DNA of 64,000 bases from Cinclus cinclus (taxonomy: Eukaryota; Chordata; Aves; Passeriformes; Cinclidae), in the NCBI RefSeq assembly GCF_963662255.1, contig NC_085047.1:98897619-98961618 (forward strand), written 5' to 3'. Position 1 is the first letter of the stretch. Every line of letters starts with the position of its first letter. Positions 53,701 through 64,000 of this stretch are shown here, piece after piece. The notes under the pieces were generated by a model. The model saw nothing but the letters and a program-made list of their open reading frames with translations, was not told the DNA's origin and searched no databases. Made by a program: the position numbers and the translations under genes.

Positions 53701-56700
53701 AGAACTAAAATACAGAGTTCTATTTCCAGGCTTGAAGTTTTTATATACACCAAGAGACACCAGGAGGAGGTGGAGAGGCAGAAGTGGGCAATGCTCAGCT
53801 GGACTAGCACCATAATTTCTGCCACAGTTTGAGTGCAGTGGGAAGCTCTTGCTCCTGGGCATCTACTTGTGAAGGCTGTGAGAAGAAGATTGTGTGAAGA
53901 CTCAGAGAGCTGGTTTACCCTGAGAAGGTTGACAGTGATTTCCAGCTCAGCTTGCTTACAGTAGATGTGAAAGATATGCAGAAGAAGCAAGCAGGGTGTG
54001 GATGAGCCCCTTTTCTCAGATTTTGGTTCTCCCAAGACTGTGGCCAAGAGGTGGATGCTCTTGCTCTCCTGGGATGTCTGCCTCCTTCCCATCTACACTG
54101 CCCCCTCACTCTGCATTTTCTATCAAGTGTGCTATGCAGCCCTCCCTCATTAAGCACAATGCACATGAATGACTTGTGGTGGCCCAAGCACAAGGTCTTG
54201 TTGCAGCATCAAGGATATTTGTAGCACTCTTTTGGCCTGTGTGGTGCAGCTGGTGCAGAAGGATTCTGCACGTTTTCCCTGTTAGGACCGGAGCACAGCG
54301 AAGAGCCATGGGCTGGTCTTCAGCCCCAGGAGGTACTGAGGCCATTGCAGATTTTTAAAAGATCTTCCTCTGACAAAAAGCCCTTTTTTGGTGCCTAATA
54401 TTTGATGCATTTTTGACCAAATTTGAACTTGTTTTCTCAAAGAAAATCTCTAGCCTCTTTAAATTCAGTTTATGCTTACAAGAGAGGTGTGAAATTTTAG
54501 GCAGACGAGAGAAGTTAACCATTGTAGGGATAGACTGTTCAAGGGACTAAAGTTCTAACTATAAATGATTTGAAAGACTGAATTTGAATTTACAGTGTCC
54601 CTTTAAATAATCCTCTGTATTCCATAATTGGAGGTAAGACTTCCAGAGATATTCAGCCTGCTGCCCTGTGTTCAGCATCTTTCTTTCTTTCTTTCCCTTT
54701 TTTGCTGGCTGACACCTGACAGCTTTCACTTCCTCTCTGATCATGCTGCATTTTAAATTCCCTTTAGGTGGACTTTAAACACTTGAAATGTGAGTTCACA
54801 AAATTTTTCTTCAAGGAAAGACCCTCTTCTGGTTTTTACAAGCATTATATGGTTAGTCCCATCCAGACAAAGGTACACAAGAAAAAATGTGTGCTTTATT
54901 CACTGTGTTGTGTAAGACTCTCCTGGCAGCATCCTGGCTTGATTCAATACCAAGTGGAGGACTGCTGCTGTGCTCCTCATTTTTCACTTGAAAGGGGAAT
55001 GTGGATACACAGAGAGGCATGTTCACAGTGTCATCTTCCTTATCCCTGTAGTAAATTGGGCTGGCTCAGAAAAAGAGGCTATTTTTCCTTATCGAATGTG
55101 AGTGTTAGGATCCAATGCTCTGCTTGCTGCCTTGGAGAGGCTTTCAGTCTGCTACTGAAAGTGCTAAATCCTACACTTCTGCTAGCTGGTTGGAGGAAGC
55201 ACCATCCCCCAGCTGTGTGGGTTTAAAAAGTGATTTAATATATTTTTAAGTGCTTTAACACTTTCCCTTATATGTGATGGGCAACCTCTAAGCCTGGATG
55301 TTGGACAAATTACCAATAAAAGCCACTGCTTCTGTTGGAAAGAAAACCTCATGTGGCTTCTTGTGCAGACATTGTGTTTGTAAATCACTCAGGGCACATG
55401 ACCTCTTAACCGTATCTTATTTCCAACTTGCAAAATGATGCAAAGTGATTGGACTCCATGCACTCACCACCACTCTCCCCCCTTCTCTCTTCTGTGTGAT
55501 TTTCCTTCTACTGAGTTGCTCTGACAGAGTCAGCCCAGCTTGCACCAGCCTTTTCCAGCTGAGGGGCAGCAGGTGCAGAGTGGCTTCATGTGCTCCTTGC
55601 TCCCACCAAGAGCAGGGTCAGTGATATATTCCTGCCTCCATCATGGAGAGGGACTTTGGTAGTGGGAAAAAGCAAACCCTTTGCATTCCCTGGGACATCA
55701 GTGAAGTCATGGATGAAGTGGAAGAGGAGCAGTTTTGCCCGTGAGTAATAACACTTAATTCGGTAGCCGCGCTCCGTGCTGGCAGAGGGTTGATCCATGG
55801 TGCTGAGAACTGCTGCTGTGTTACATGGGGACAGACTGAGGTCCGTGTGTCCCTCAGCATGGCAGGGGTGCCTGCAGCAGCTGCCCTCCAGCCCCTCTGA
55901 GGGTGACCTGGGCAGGGGACACAGCGTGGGCATCCCTTGTGCATGCACAGTGTCACAGGGGGCTGCAAAGTTTTTGGGAGCAACTTAAAGAGGAAAAAAA
56001 ATTCAACCTAGATCCATTTCTGAAAGAGAAGATGACCCCAGGCTAGCTCATATGCTAATGCATGTAATTTTTTAAACAGCAGTAGGAAAGTCTGTTTCTT
56101 TCTTCTCTTAAGAGGTCCTGCCCAGAACAAGAGAGCAAGAGATTAATTGCTTCTACCTAGATACTGTGTCTTTTGCTGTTGAAGACCTGGATATGCAGCT
56201 GCAAAAACTGCAGCAAAGAGGATGGGTTTGGAGAGGTGAGAGAAGGATTGGCATAAAAAAATACATGTTGACAAGATTTTAGGCTAGCGTAGTGACAGTG
56301 CCAAAATTTGCTTCAGTTTTAATCTTTGATAAGATGAACAATCCTGGCTGAATTTCAATACTAATTGAGGATGTCTCTTTTGATCATCATATGTGCACCA
56401 GACTTCAGCACAATCTTTAAAACTACTTAACAATGTATAAAGATACTCAGATGTCCTTCGCAATCAATAATATGGACATATAAACAATCAGATTTTTTAA
56501 TCAGAAGGGATGTTTTCCTGATACAAAAGCTGTCAGGTGAAAAACCTGAATCTCACAACACTTACAGACCTCCAATTCCCTTCTTCCTGACCAGGCTTCC
56601 CTCGTTCCTAATGGGAGCTGGGGTATAGTACAAAGCCGGGTTGGATCCACTTGCTCCTTGATCCCTTGATCTTTGTAGGTTAAAAAGGATTTAATGGGGA

Positions 56701-56841
56701 AGGAGTTCTGGGTTTGGGAAAGGAAGAGAGAGGGGTAAGGACTTCTTTTGGCAGGCTGTGTGTTGGCTGATGCACCACTGCACAGTCAGCCAGTCTTGGT
56801 TTTTCAACAGTGGCTGTATTAACTGCACTACAATGTTTCTG
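53701..56841. other. Intergenic DNA, no gene recognised
   Basis: No exon is supported. It includes a short (TTTC)n at 54679-54695 and an octamer-like ATGCTAATGCAT at 56052-56063. 55.6-55.95 kb is GC-richer, with open frames on both strands lacking any domain. Confidence 0.5.
54679..54695 (+). repeat. Short (TTTC)4 repeat
   Basis: Four tetranucleotide units in a pyrimidine-rich stretch. Confidence 0.8.
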
Positions 56842-56865
56842 TTTCTTTCTTTCTTTCTTTCTTTC
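56842..56865 (+). repeat. (TTTC)6 microsatellite
   Basis: Six near-perfect TTTC units. Serine/phenylalanine-rich frames across it are artefacts. Confidence 0.9.
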
Positions 56866-57155
56866 ACGGGAATGGGGAGAATTAAATACTTTTTTCCCCA
56901 TCCAAGTTATTCCTCTGAGCCAAGATCATGTACTCAGGTTTGGCAGATGCCTTTGGACATGTGCCCCTGACTATTTGTTTGTAAGGCATCCTATGCTTTC
57001 CTGGTTTGAGGAACTTGGAGTGTATCTTTGTCCCCCAGGAATAAGTAAAGAGCTGTAAACTATACCAGCATATTCTTAGGGGCTTACTATATGCAGGTAG
57101 CCCAGACATTGCAAGGTCACAGCTTCCTTTCCTATCACACAGTACTGCAGTGCAG

Positions 57156-57166
57156 ATATATATACT

Positions 57167-57198
<32 letters not shown>

Positions 57199-57199
57199 A
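57156..57199 (+). repeat. Compound (TA)n(CA)n microsatellite
   Basis: An interrupted (TA)n to 57180 is followed by nine CA units. The TA-to-CA junction is the usual structure of an expanding dinucleotide repeat. Confidence 0.92.
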
Positions 57200-60100
57200 A
57201 TGAGAATGTATGCCCACTTAGATCTGGGATAAATTACCCCATTAATCAGCCCCCCTGTCAAGGCCTGTGGGAATAGGAGGCTTGGGAGCTGTCCCACACT
57301 CCCACTGGTGCCAGGGTTGGGCTTTCCCATGGGCACAGCTGAGACCTGCTGTGGTTCCTGCTATCCCCTCGTCTGAGCTTAGTGCTTTGCTGGTGCGCAC
57401 AAAGAAAAAGCTGCATTTTTGAGGAAAAAATTACTACCATACAGCCTGTTCTTTCACTTACCTTAGGAATCAATGGGAAAAGGAATGAGACAGCACAAAC
57501 CACATCAGCTTCTAGCAAGAATAATTGCACTTCTCTTGCTGTTATAAAGAGCGAAACAAAAACTTGTAAAGGGCACCATATAAAGGAAGACAACAAATTA
57601 AGGGAGTGTGGATACAAATCTTGATGACAGTGAACAGTGTCTATTTCTTAACATAATAATGTCTCTTTGTTATCAGTTTAGTCTCAGCTAAAATAAATCT
57701 TGAAGTATTATTTATACTTCTACATGTGGCACGCTTCCACCCTCCCTCCATTACACAATGTGCAGTGTCCATTCAAATGGCTACTAATGGTTGAAAATAG
57801 TTGGCCCTAATGAGGTACATAATAAAGCATTGTAAAAATGTAATTTTCTTTTGCAATCATGTGGATGCCCTATCTGAGGAGTCAGCTCTACTTTGTGAAA
57901 CAAGCATGGGGAGTGAAGGCATAGGGGATTCAGTAAACTTTGCCAACTCTTTCCATAGTTTTTCTTATGAACATTTATGCCACATACTGAAATAGTACCA
58001 TAGAGTTGCTTTTGACTCCTGTTCTGCAGTGCCTATACCTTTCAGGATAAAGCATATTAAGATGCTGAGGTGACTTTATTTTTCCACTTCATTCAGTTTC
58101 ATATTTTTTTGTTTTTAAACTGGAGATAAGTACATTTATACTAATCAGTCTAACCCTCATTGAGGTCACTGTTGGTAGGATGAACTTTGGCAGTGACATG
58201 GCTTATTCTGTCAGTTCTAGGATAAGTATTATTCATTTAATATGTGAATAGAAACACAGCAGCTGGCTGACCTTCACATTAGGAGGTATATGATTTGTTA
58301 GTTGTCTGTGAAGCCTTTGATTCACTGAGACTCTTGCTCCACTTGTAGTGAAAGCTTCCAGCAGATGTTTTTGATGGATTTCAGGGTGGTGGAGAAGCAG
58401 TTCAGTGAGCAGTGGAACCAGTCTTATGCTTTGATTCCCTTAAGATTTATGGCTTGAGATTGAGCCACCATGCATACACTGGTTCAGCTTGGGTGGCTGT
58501 CATTTCTCTACCTCACTTCCTCTTTCCATTAATCAGGTTCAAACTAAACTCCCTTTATTCTCCTGCTACTCTGTCAAATAACCTTGGAATTGGCCAGCAG
58601 ATTCGCAAGCTATTAGGTATGACAGGTAGACATATAGATAGCAATATCAGGTAAACATAGTAGAACACAGTAGGTCTCTACAGATATCTCTAAAACAGAT
58701 AACTTTCAGTTTCAGCATTTTACATTGGAAGGGAAGAACATGTTGTGTCCAGGCCAAACCCTAAGAAGTGCTATGTACCTTCAATTCCTATTAAATTCCA
58801 CATAAACTTTCAGGCTATGATCAGAGGTTTGGATCTGGCTATGACTTCCTCCAGAATTGAGGCAGGTACTCTATTAGCTTGTATTATAATATGATAAATT
58901 AATCTGAGGGAGAAAAACCAGCAACTCCACTTGATTAAATGCCTCAGAACTGTAGTGACCCCAGCTGCCTTTTAAATGCTGTGCAGACCTGCATTTGATA
59001 ATAAGAATTTCTGGAGCTTATTCAACCGTTTTCTTTCTCACTTTGGGACAGGTGCTATAAAATGCCTAAAGCAAAAAGAGTTTCACCTTGCAATATTCTG
59101 TCACAAGTATGACAGACTTGTGATCACAGCTGCAGGATGAGCATAGTTTTTTTTTTTTGAGGAGGTAGAATGCGCGTTCCTGAACCCCTCCAGTAACAGT
59201 CCCTCACCCATCAGCAGTAATTAACTACTGCACAGCTAATTTGAAGCAGAATTTCTTGAACAATGGTGTAAGGCCCTTGAGTTTGGGGTCAGGTACCTGG
59301 CCATGGCTGATGGGCAACAGGAGGTCAGGAAAGAAGGTGGGAGAGAGGGGGGCTTGTGGTGAGATGGTCTGTGCCCACCCAAGGGGCTGTGGGGCTGTTT
59401 CTGTGCTGGCAGAAGGGGTGCCTGGGGCTCAGGCAGCAGCTCTTGGACAAAAGAGAGACATTTTGGCACATCTGTGCCTAGGACTGGAGGGAAGAAGGCT
59501 GAGAGGCAACAAGGACCATTTTATGTTTTGCTTTTTATAGTTGCTCTGCAACTTCTGCTCATCTAAAGCTGAAGGTCACCTTAGATTCAAGTGTGCTTTG
59601 GATTTGGGTCAATACCGGAATTGTCTCATCTTTCCGCAGAGCATTGGTGGTTACATTAACCAGTTGGGGTTTTGTCTGAGAGGCTGCATTTTGCTGCAAG
59701 CCCATCTTGTGTCGCAGAGATATTGAGCCTGGTTTGGAAGCTGCAGGAATGAGTGTTACTCAGAACTTGTGGCATTTGGGTTCTGCTACCACAGTTAGTG
59801 TGTTGATGTCCACTTCAATCCCATGCAGTAGAATTTTCTTTTTAAAGAAGAGACTGCTTTTGAGTTTGTTGAGGCAGGCAGAGCACAGTGACAAGGTGGC
59901 AGAAACAGGACCTGACATCCTTTCCAGTGGTCAGGTAGGTTGCTATGGTGTTTAGGACTAAAATGAAACAGAGAAGGAGAAGCAGCTCTAAGGCTGCAAA
60001 CTTTTCTTGTTTAAAATCACTTAAATAGGATAGACAGCTCTACCAAGCCCTGGTATTCATGACTTACTAATTTTCACTCAGTCTGATACTATTAGCTTTT

Positions 60101-63100
60101 CAGAAAATAAAGGTCTGAGGTGTTCCTGGTAGTCTCTATACGAAACGTGTACGAGCAAGAGATTATTTTATTCTTTTAGCTGGAGAAAAATTCTAATTAA
60201 TTTTACCTCTCAGTCAATTAATTCAGAATCCACTGAGAAGCTTTTGATTAACTAAAATTTGTCCTTTTATTAAACAAATTAAAACCATTCAAGAAGTACA
60301 TGAGAAATGCATAAATCTGCGATAAGAGGTAGCTTACTGCTGATTTTATAACAAGAAGTCAGTTTGCCAGGTAGAGGAGACCATTTTTGTTTCAGTAGTA
60401 CCGGGCATACTCAGAGATACAGCATCACATCACAACCTACAGTGAAGATAAGCAGCTGTACTGCTCAAGATGATCCTAATTGTTTGTTTCCTGTATGAAA
60501 AATCTGCTTCTTGTATGTTAACACTCAGAAATGTTAAAATATGGGTTAAGAGTAAATAAGCTGAACTGCATTTAGTCACTGCACCAGCACTCTTGATAAG
60601 AGTTGACCTTAACTCAATTAAGCAGAAATTATTTTCAAATTGATAGAAACTAAGTGGTGCAGTAGAAGCTATTAGGTGGCAAATTATTATGTATGAGGGA
60701 TCTGCAGTAATTGTTAATGGTTCTTAATACATAGCAAAAGTGAAATCATTCAAACCAGAGTGGTGCTAGGGCAGAGAGCACATGCAGATGCTTATATAGG
60801 AGCTGGCATGCAGTAACATGTTACTTCAAAACTTGTAGTTTAAGAACTAAATTACTCTAAGACTTTTTAAAGTATAAATGAGGGCATCTGCTGGAGGCTT
60901 TGATGAAGTTTACCTGCACCGCCTTAAAAACAGGCTAGGATTTACTCTGCTGACCACTGTACATAAGCAGACTATGGAATGGGAGCAGGATTTTGGAAGC
61001 ATCCAAGGAAAGCTAAAATCTGTTCTGCCAGCTGTCTTGGGAAGTGGTGAGACGCAAGGTATTCAGGTCTCCCTTGGGAAAGGAATTGCAGATGTGACTC
61101 AGCAGAGAATGCCCCCTGGATAAAGAAATGGCAGGAAGAAATGGTACCAAAAATGCCTCTAGTGTTGAACTTGTTGATGTAAGGGAGCCAGGGACTGCCA
61201 GCACTGGTGCAAGCTGGCAGCTCGTAACACCTGTCAGGGTGCAAACCACACCACCACCCAAATCAGCTCCAAATGTCTCTGTTCTGTATCTCATTGCAGT
61301 GGAAGGTGCCACCATGTCCAGATCCAGATCTAATCTGGCAGTGCAGCTTTAACTCATGCATTACATATTCTGTGAACAACCAAAAGGGCCTGGAAAACTT
61401 GTCTGAATGTCCCACCATCTCATTCATATACTTCCTACTTTTCCTTCCTTCCTCATTTGGCGTTTCTGTGCTTTCTCATAATGAGCATTCACAGAACAAC
61501 AATAAAGAGGAAATTTGGTGGAGAATAAAGGTAAATTTATTAAATCTAGCAAATGGGGAGAAAGATGATGTATGCTGCATCCATAATTTTGCTAGTAACA
61601 CTGTGACAGAAATAGCGGGTTAGGGTTTGCATTCAATTTATGCATCTACATTTCTTCTCTGCTGCTTTGCAATCAGACTAACAGCCACTGCAGAGACCAT
61701 CAGTGGCAGCGATTACATTATGACCTTTTAAACCTTACTTTCAGAGCAAAGATTTTTATCCCATATTACCAATAATTGCTGACTGAGTTTAATACAATCC
61801 TCCCAGTGCACCGAAACTGCAGTGTTTGTGATTTCCATGATTTAATAGATCAAGTGTCATGGCTTTGGGGGAGACAATCTATTGTAATAGGATCTCTGCC
61901 ATTTGGTGACTTCAGATTTCCTACCCAGAGGCTCTGTGTTTGCTGTATGACTCTGCTGCCCCAGTCTTGCCAACCACATCACCCTGCTGTAGAGTATAGC
62001 AGTAGCCAGAGACAAACCTCAGGGGTTTGACAAAGCTTTGTGATAGTGAGACTCCTGTTTAGTTTTATCTTCAACCAATCCACAGGTGCGGAAAGCAAAA
62101 AGGTGGTACCCTAACTTCAGCCTGACATGGCAGGTCCATCCCTGGAAGCTCTTTACTGCATGTGGCCCAACAGATGTTTTATGTGACACCTGTAAAAGCC
62201 AAGGCACAGTGATCTGTGTCTCTGTGCTGTGCAAAAATGCTTTTGTGCACATCCTGGTCATTTGTGTGCCTGACTTCAGTCACATGTAGTGTGTTAATTT
62301 GGGCTTGTGACATATGTGTATACCAGACAGAATCTGTCAGGCACAAAATAAAAGCACAATCAGGTCACCAACTCCATATAAACCAAGCAATTCCAACAGC
62401 ATTTTGAAACAGTCTAGAGGGACTGAATTGGGATATTACATATTTCTTGTTTCTTATTATAAGGAACATTATCATTAATAGAGTCCTAATAAGCAATGTC
62501 CTTATAAACAATTAAAGATGCCACAGCAATTGCTAGATCATCTTCCCTGGAGAAATCCTGATAACCTGAAAACACTTGGCAAGGCAGGCCTTATATAGTT
62601 CCTGGGATATTTTGTGGCTAGTGAATCAGAACAATAGACACTTTGGTTCCTTTAGCAATAGCCTTTCTCCAGGGCTGCAGCTTAAAGAGACTTGTCTTTC
62701 AACATATGTGCACATACAAACACGCATGCACAGGCACATACCTGCATGTCCAGGTATGTACACACATACCCATGACCATTCCCCCTGCCCCAGCCAGTTG
62801 TCTTTTTGGGACAGAGCAAAACTGCAGTATGGTGGAGTGCTCAGTCCTGGTGTATATCCCTGGGGCAGGCTCACTTTGCTTTTGCCATGTGCTGAAGTCA
62901 GTGTATGAAAGCCCTCTACAGCCAGGGGCAGCCAAACCCACCTGGAAAAGATGCTGTGATCATGCATGAGAATCAATAGCATCAATATCATCAGAAACTG
63001 GGATGAGTCAATTTGTGTGAATTACAAAACAAACCTTCAGTGAAGATTGAGAATGATCCCAATGATTTTTAAATTTAGGTCAAATTTGGAAAGGTTTGTT

Positions 63101-64000
63101 TTGTTAATTTAGCTTTTGCATCCCCTGAATGTAGGTCAAGATTGGTTGACTGGGAAGGACTGATTTGTAAAGTCAGTGCAGGTGGCTTGTAGTGCTCGGT
63201 GCAACAAAAGCTGCTCTGAACACTCACTCTGCTGTTTGTCTTTTGGATAGAGATGTCCACACCTTATGGCTGATGGCAATTTGTTGCTCCTATGAAGCAT
63301 ATCAAACCTGTGCCAGAGCTACCACTTCCAGAAGCCTCTTGGAGATGCGCTTTTACACCTACTTAATTCTTGGTGTTGGTTGAAGGGACAGCTGATGCAT
63401 TGCCAATATGCCAGTGGTTTACAGAATGAGAACATATTCACTGGGTTCTTGATGAGACTCCTGAGCTGAATCATGGGTTCACTAATAGTAACAACTCCTC
63501 TTCACTGTAATTCCTGCTTTTGGCATCAGGGCAATGGCTCTCTATTGACAACCTGAAAGAGAAAGCTTTTACAGCCCATTCCTTACTGGTTTGTCAAACT
63601 AAACAGATTGTACAAATTAAATTAATATCCCCCTAGGTGTAATTTCTTTATTAAACAGAGAACCAAATATTTTTCCAGATCTCCATTTTATAGAATCCTG
63701 TATAAACAAGCTGAGAAGTCCCATCTCTTAAATTTTTTAGTACAAGAAACCTTTAACATTTTATGAAGCACTGAAATTAAGATCTGGCTATTAGCCATAA
63801 CAATTTTAAGCAGCTTTGACATCCATCCTTTCCACGTATTGTCTAAAAGAGCATTAACTACATGCACGGGAGTTATGAAACTAGTCAGCTAACATTCGAA
63901 CAAACATTTTAGCACCACACCCCCACAGTTTTCAGAGGCTGAACTTTTGTTTCAGCTGTGATGTTATACAATCCTATTTCCATGGCAAACTTACAGATAC
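57200..64000. other. Intergenic DNA to the window end
   Basis: No supported coding exon, RNA gene or young transposon. The open frames between 59.2 and 63.4 kb are under 125 codons and overlap on both strands without recognisable domains. There is a short T10 run near 59149. I looked for the first exon of FRMPD4, the expected next gene in mammals, and did not find it. Confidence 0.55.

Noticed and set aside
60878..61623. Consecutive plus-strand frames considered as a decayed retroviral protease/dUTPase region
   Set aside because: The characteristic active-site motifs are absent, there are no flanking LTRs, and the similarity was impressionistic.
24491..64000. Search for FRMPD4 first exons, the expected downstream neighbour
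   Set aside because: No sequence resembling its N-terminal PDZ/WW-type coding exons was found on the plus strand.

Overview
This window is vertebrate nuclear DNA, almost certainly from a bird. It holds one protein-coding gene with GT-AG introns and CpG-island promoters. It also carries a CR1 LINE tail and a solo ERVL-type LTR of a kind I associate with songbirds and other Neoaves. There are no operons, prokaryotic genes or CRISPR arrays.

Layout. 1-4.1 kb is upstream DNA and contains a separate small CpG island (about 1.39-1.79 kb) with a near-consensus ZNF143/STAF site and a YY1-like site, so it may be a second promoter about 2.8 kb upstream of the main one. The main CpG island (about 4.15-5.22 kb) spans the promoter and first coding exon of MSL3. 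MSL3 runs left to right from the ATG at 4578 to the stop at 23683-23685, in 13 coding exons that I joined by hand. All junctions are GT-AG and in frame, and together they give 523 codons plus stop, against about 521 residues for the human protein as I recall it. The last intron is 9.4 kb, while the other introns are 0.2-1.9 kb. The 3' UTR ends just after the AATAAA at 24466-24471.

From about 24.5 kb to the window end (39.5 kb) I find no recognisable protein-coding exon. This fits mammalian synteny, where MSL3 is followed by a long gap before FRMPD4. The desert holds a CR1 3' end in minus orientation (37.43-37.68 kb) and a complete solo LTR with exact TG...CA ends and a perfect 5-bp target-site duplication (44,035-44,620). 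It also holds two probable remnants of ancient amniote retroposons (50.17-50.35 kb and 53.64-53.70 kb), a possible tRNA-derived fragment (33.7 kb), an RFX-type X-box (30.64 kb), an exon-like segment with good splice sites (29.58-29.72 kb) and many microsatellites.

Function. MSL3 is the chromo-barrel/MRG subunit of the MSL histone acetyltransferase complex (MSL1, MSL2, MSL3, KAT8/MOF), which acetylates H4K16. The methyl-lysine cage residues are intact. The most interesting regulatory details are a 4-codon upstream ORF whose stop overlaps the MSL3 start codon (ATGA), and a T9-(GT)7 tract beside the 3' splice site of the last exon. I did not find a clearly novel biological system.
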